NCBI RefSeq assembly: GCF_003217775.1
Contig: NZ_QJVJ01000010.1
Coordinates: forward strand, 186,001 to 250,000
Origin: Paenibacillus flagellatus
Lineage (GTDB): Bacteria > Bacillota > Bacilli > Paenibacillales > NBRC-103111
Reading direction: 5' to 3'
Length of the DNA stretch: 64,000 bases
Position 1 is the first letter of the stretch. The number at the start of each line of letters is the position of its first letter. Shown one piece after another: positions 62,804 to 64,000 of this stretch. The translations under genes and the position numbers were made by a program. The notes under the pieces were generated by a model that searched no databases, had not been told where the DNA came from, and was given only the letters and a program-made list of their open reading frames with translations.

Positions 62804-63391
62804 ATGGCTCAGCGGTTAGCGACGGAATATGTCAAAACCTGCTTGACTTTAACGGAAGCCGAAATGATCCAGTTCATGAAGTTGTTCGAAGAGCAAGGCG
62901 TGCATACGGAAGGCAAGGCGACCGGAGACGGAAGCCGCGAAATCGTGCTCCGGGACGATTCCGGAGAAGAAGTGGTGCTTACGTTCCTGAAGCAAGGAGA
63001 TCGATACGCGTGCGAAGGCTCGTGCCGCGTCAGCGATCCGAAGCTGGCCAACTTGATCCGCAAGGCGGTGTCGCAGTTCAAGGGCGACGCGATCGTAAAC
63101 CGGATTTATCCGGCTTTCACGATGAAGTATGTATACAAAAGAGGCTCCGTCGTACAAATTTCCGAGATCGTATCCGGTAAGCATAAGTTGGTTTACGAAT
63201 ACAAAGACACGGTCGGACAGCTCGAAAGACTGTACCGGCAGCAGCATGTGGAACAGCAAATCTCGCAGGTATACGTCCGAATCGACGAGCTGCTGGACGA
63301 ACGGAACCGTTCGGAAAGCGCCGCCGGCCAACGGACCGTGGACGAACAGCTGGCGCGGCTCGCGCACAAACTGTTCGAACTGGAAGCTTGA
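62804..63391 (+). CDS. conserved-looking protein of unknown function
   Basis: The 195-aa soluble protein mixes helices and strands: TEYVKTCLTLTEAEMIQFMKLFEEQG, a beta-rich middle (SREIVLRDDSGEEVVLTF) and a helical C-terminal part (QLERLYRQQHVEQQISQVYVRI). It resembles a hypothetical protein found between engB and hemA in Paenibacillus genomes. No signal peptide or catalytic motif is seen. GAGGGA precedes the ATG. TATAAT at 62710-62715 may be its -10, with a poor -35. Confidence 0.65.
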   Translation: MAQRLATEYVKTCLTLTEAEMIQFMKLFEEQGVHTEGKATGDGSREIVLRDDSGEEVVLTFLKQGDRYACEGSCRVSDPKLANLIRKAVSQFKGDAIVNRIYPAFTMKYVYKRGSVVQISEIVSGKHKLVYEYKDTVGQLERLYRQQHVEQQISQVYVRIDELLDERNRSESAAGQRTVDEQLARLAHKLFELEA

Positions 63392-63414
63392 CCATCCGAC
63401 CCGACACCGAAAGC

Positions 63415-63438
63415 AAAGAGCCGCAAGGCTCTTTTTTT
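63415..63438 (+). terminator. intrinsic terminator
   Basis: AAAGAGCC (63415-63422), loop GCAA and GGCTCTTT (63427-63434) are followed by TTTT. Confidence 0.88.
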
Positions 63439-63504
63439 GTATGGACTGAAAATCGGCCGGCTCCGCGTATCTTGTATCATCATGCGATCGGGGGGAACGT
63501 GTAC

Positions 63505-64000
63505 ATGAAATGGTTGGACATGATCCGGGAAGGGGCGTCCCGCGCCGCGGACAAAGCCCAGCGAACGGTGGAGATGACGAAAACGGCGGCGCTGATCGCC
63601 GGCAAGCGCAAGCAAATCCGCAACCTCCATACGCGGATCGGCGTCGCCGTGTACGGCGCTTACCGCGGCGGCGACTTTACGTCTTCCGGTCCGGACGTCG
63701 TCCGCTTGTCGGCGCAAATCGAAGCGCTGGAGCGCGAAATCGGGTCGCTGGAACTCGAGCTGGCTCGGCTGAACCGGGAAAAGGCTTGCGCCTGCGGCAA
63801 GCTGGTGCCGTACGGCGCCCGCTTCTGCCCCGAATGCGGCAAACGGTTCGAGACGGCGCCGGAAACGATCGACGCCGCCGTCGAGGTCGAGGCGACGCTC
63901 CGTTGCGTCCGCTGCGACGCGGAGCTCGATGCGGGGGACCGGTTTTGCCTGCGCTGCGGCTCGGATCAAAGCGAAGCGCCGCAAGGACGCCCGGAGGAGA
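63505..64000 (+). CDS. zinc-ribbon protein with N-terminal coiled coil (partial, cut by window end)
   Basis: An open frame without a stop runs to the window end (165 codons visible). It starts at ATG 63505 behind GGGGGGAA. The first about 90 residues are helical with heptads (RLSAQIEALEREIGSLELELARLN). Two Cys4-type ribbons follow: CACGK...FCPECGKRFE and LRCVRCDAEL...FCLRCGS. Such double zinc ribbons are typical of small Bacillota regulatory or membrane-associated proteins; function unknown. Confidence 0.75.
   Translation, partial: MKWLDMIREGASRAADKAQRTVEMTKTAALIAGKRKQIRNLHTRIGVAVYGAYRGGDFTSSGPDVVRLSAQIEALEREIGSLELELARLNREKACACGKLVPYGARFCPECGKRFETAPETIDAAVEVEATLRCVRCDAELDAGDRFCLRCGSDQSEAPQGRPEE

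Overview
The window looks like a chromosomal segment of a GC-rich, endospore-forming Bacillota, most likely Paenibacillaceae (Paenibacillus/Cohnella type). This rests on strong AGGAGG ribosome-binding sites with frequent GTG/TTG starts, sporulation and germination genes (gerE, gerM, cse60-like, a YhcN/YlaJ lipoprotein, lonB), a FapR-type operator in front of fabH, and a YesM/YesN two-component pair beside an LplB/YtcP/YtcQ-type sugar transporter, a set typical of Paenibacillus. I see no insertion sequence, prophage, CRISPR array or rRNA.

Positions 1-23000 form a polysaccharide-use locus interrupted by housekeeping genes. A secreted heparinase II/III-type lyase with carbohydrate-binding repeats comes first. 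An orphan response regulator, FapR-controlled fabH, a CAP-domain secreted protein and a sporulation lipoprotein follow. Then come a YesM/YesN-type sensor and regulator, two permeases and a binding lipoprotein of an oligosaccharide ABC importer, a giant modular secreted glycoside hydrolase, and a cytoplasmic enzyme of unknown class. The likely logic is extracellular cleavage, sensing, import and intracellular processing. The substrate cannot be read from the sequence.

Positions 23000-33500 hold a protein of unusual domain layout (Cys motif, winged helix, nucleoside-deoxyribosyltransferase-like domain), a ykkCD-type SMR exporter pair divergent from a LysR regulator, gerE, an unexplained terminated RNA-like stretch, a two-component system with an MMPL exporter, a stalk-domain protein and a lipoprotein. 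A 590-base gene-free stretch follows that carries four phased copies of a 17-bp palindrome.

Positions 33500-51000 hold a cell-wall amidase, an AraC regulator, an oxidoreductase, a methyltransferase/MBL-hydrolase pair, a DOPA-dioxygenase-like gene behind a strong promoter with a repeat operator, a PgpA-like gene, gerM-rph-rdgB (the Bacillus gene order), an asparagine synthetase, a SwrC-like RND pump, a GreA-like gene with a structured leader, cse60 and two tRNAs (Arg-TCT, Gly-CCC).

Positions 51000-64000 form a protein quality-control neighbourhood: ysoA-like, tig, clpP, clpX, ispG, a CwlD-like amidase on the opposite strand, lonB, lonA and engB, then a conserved unknown gene and a zinc-ribbon protein cut by the window end.
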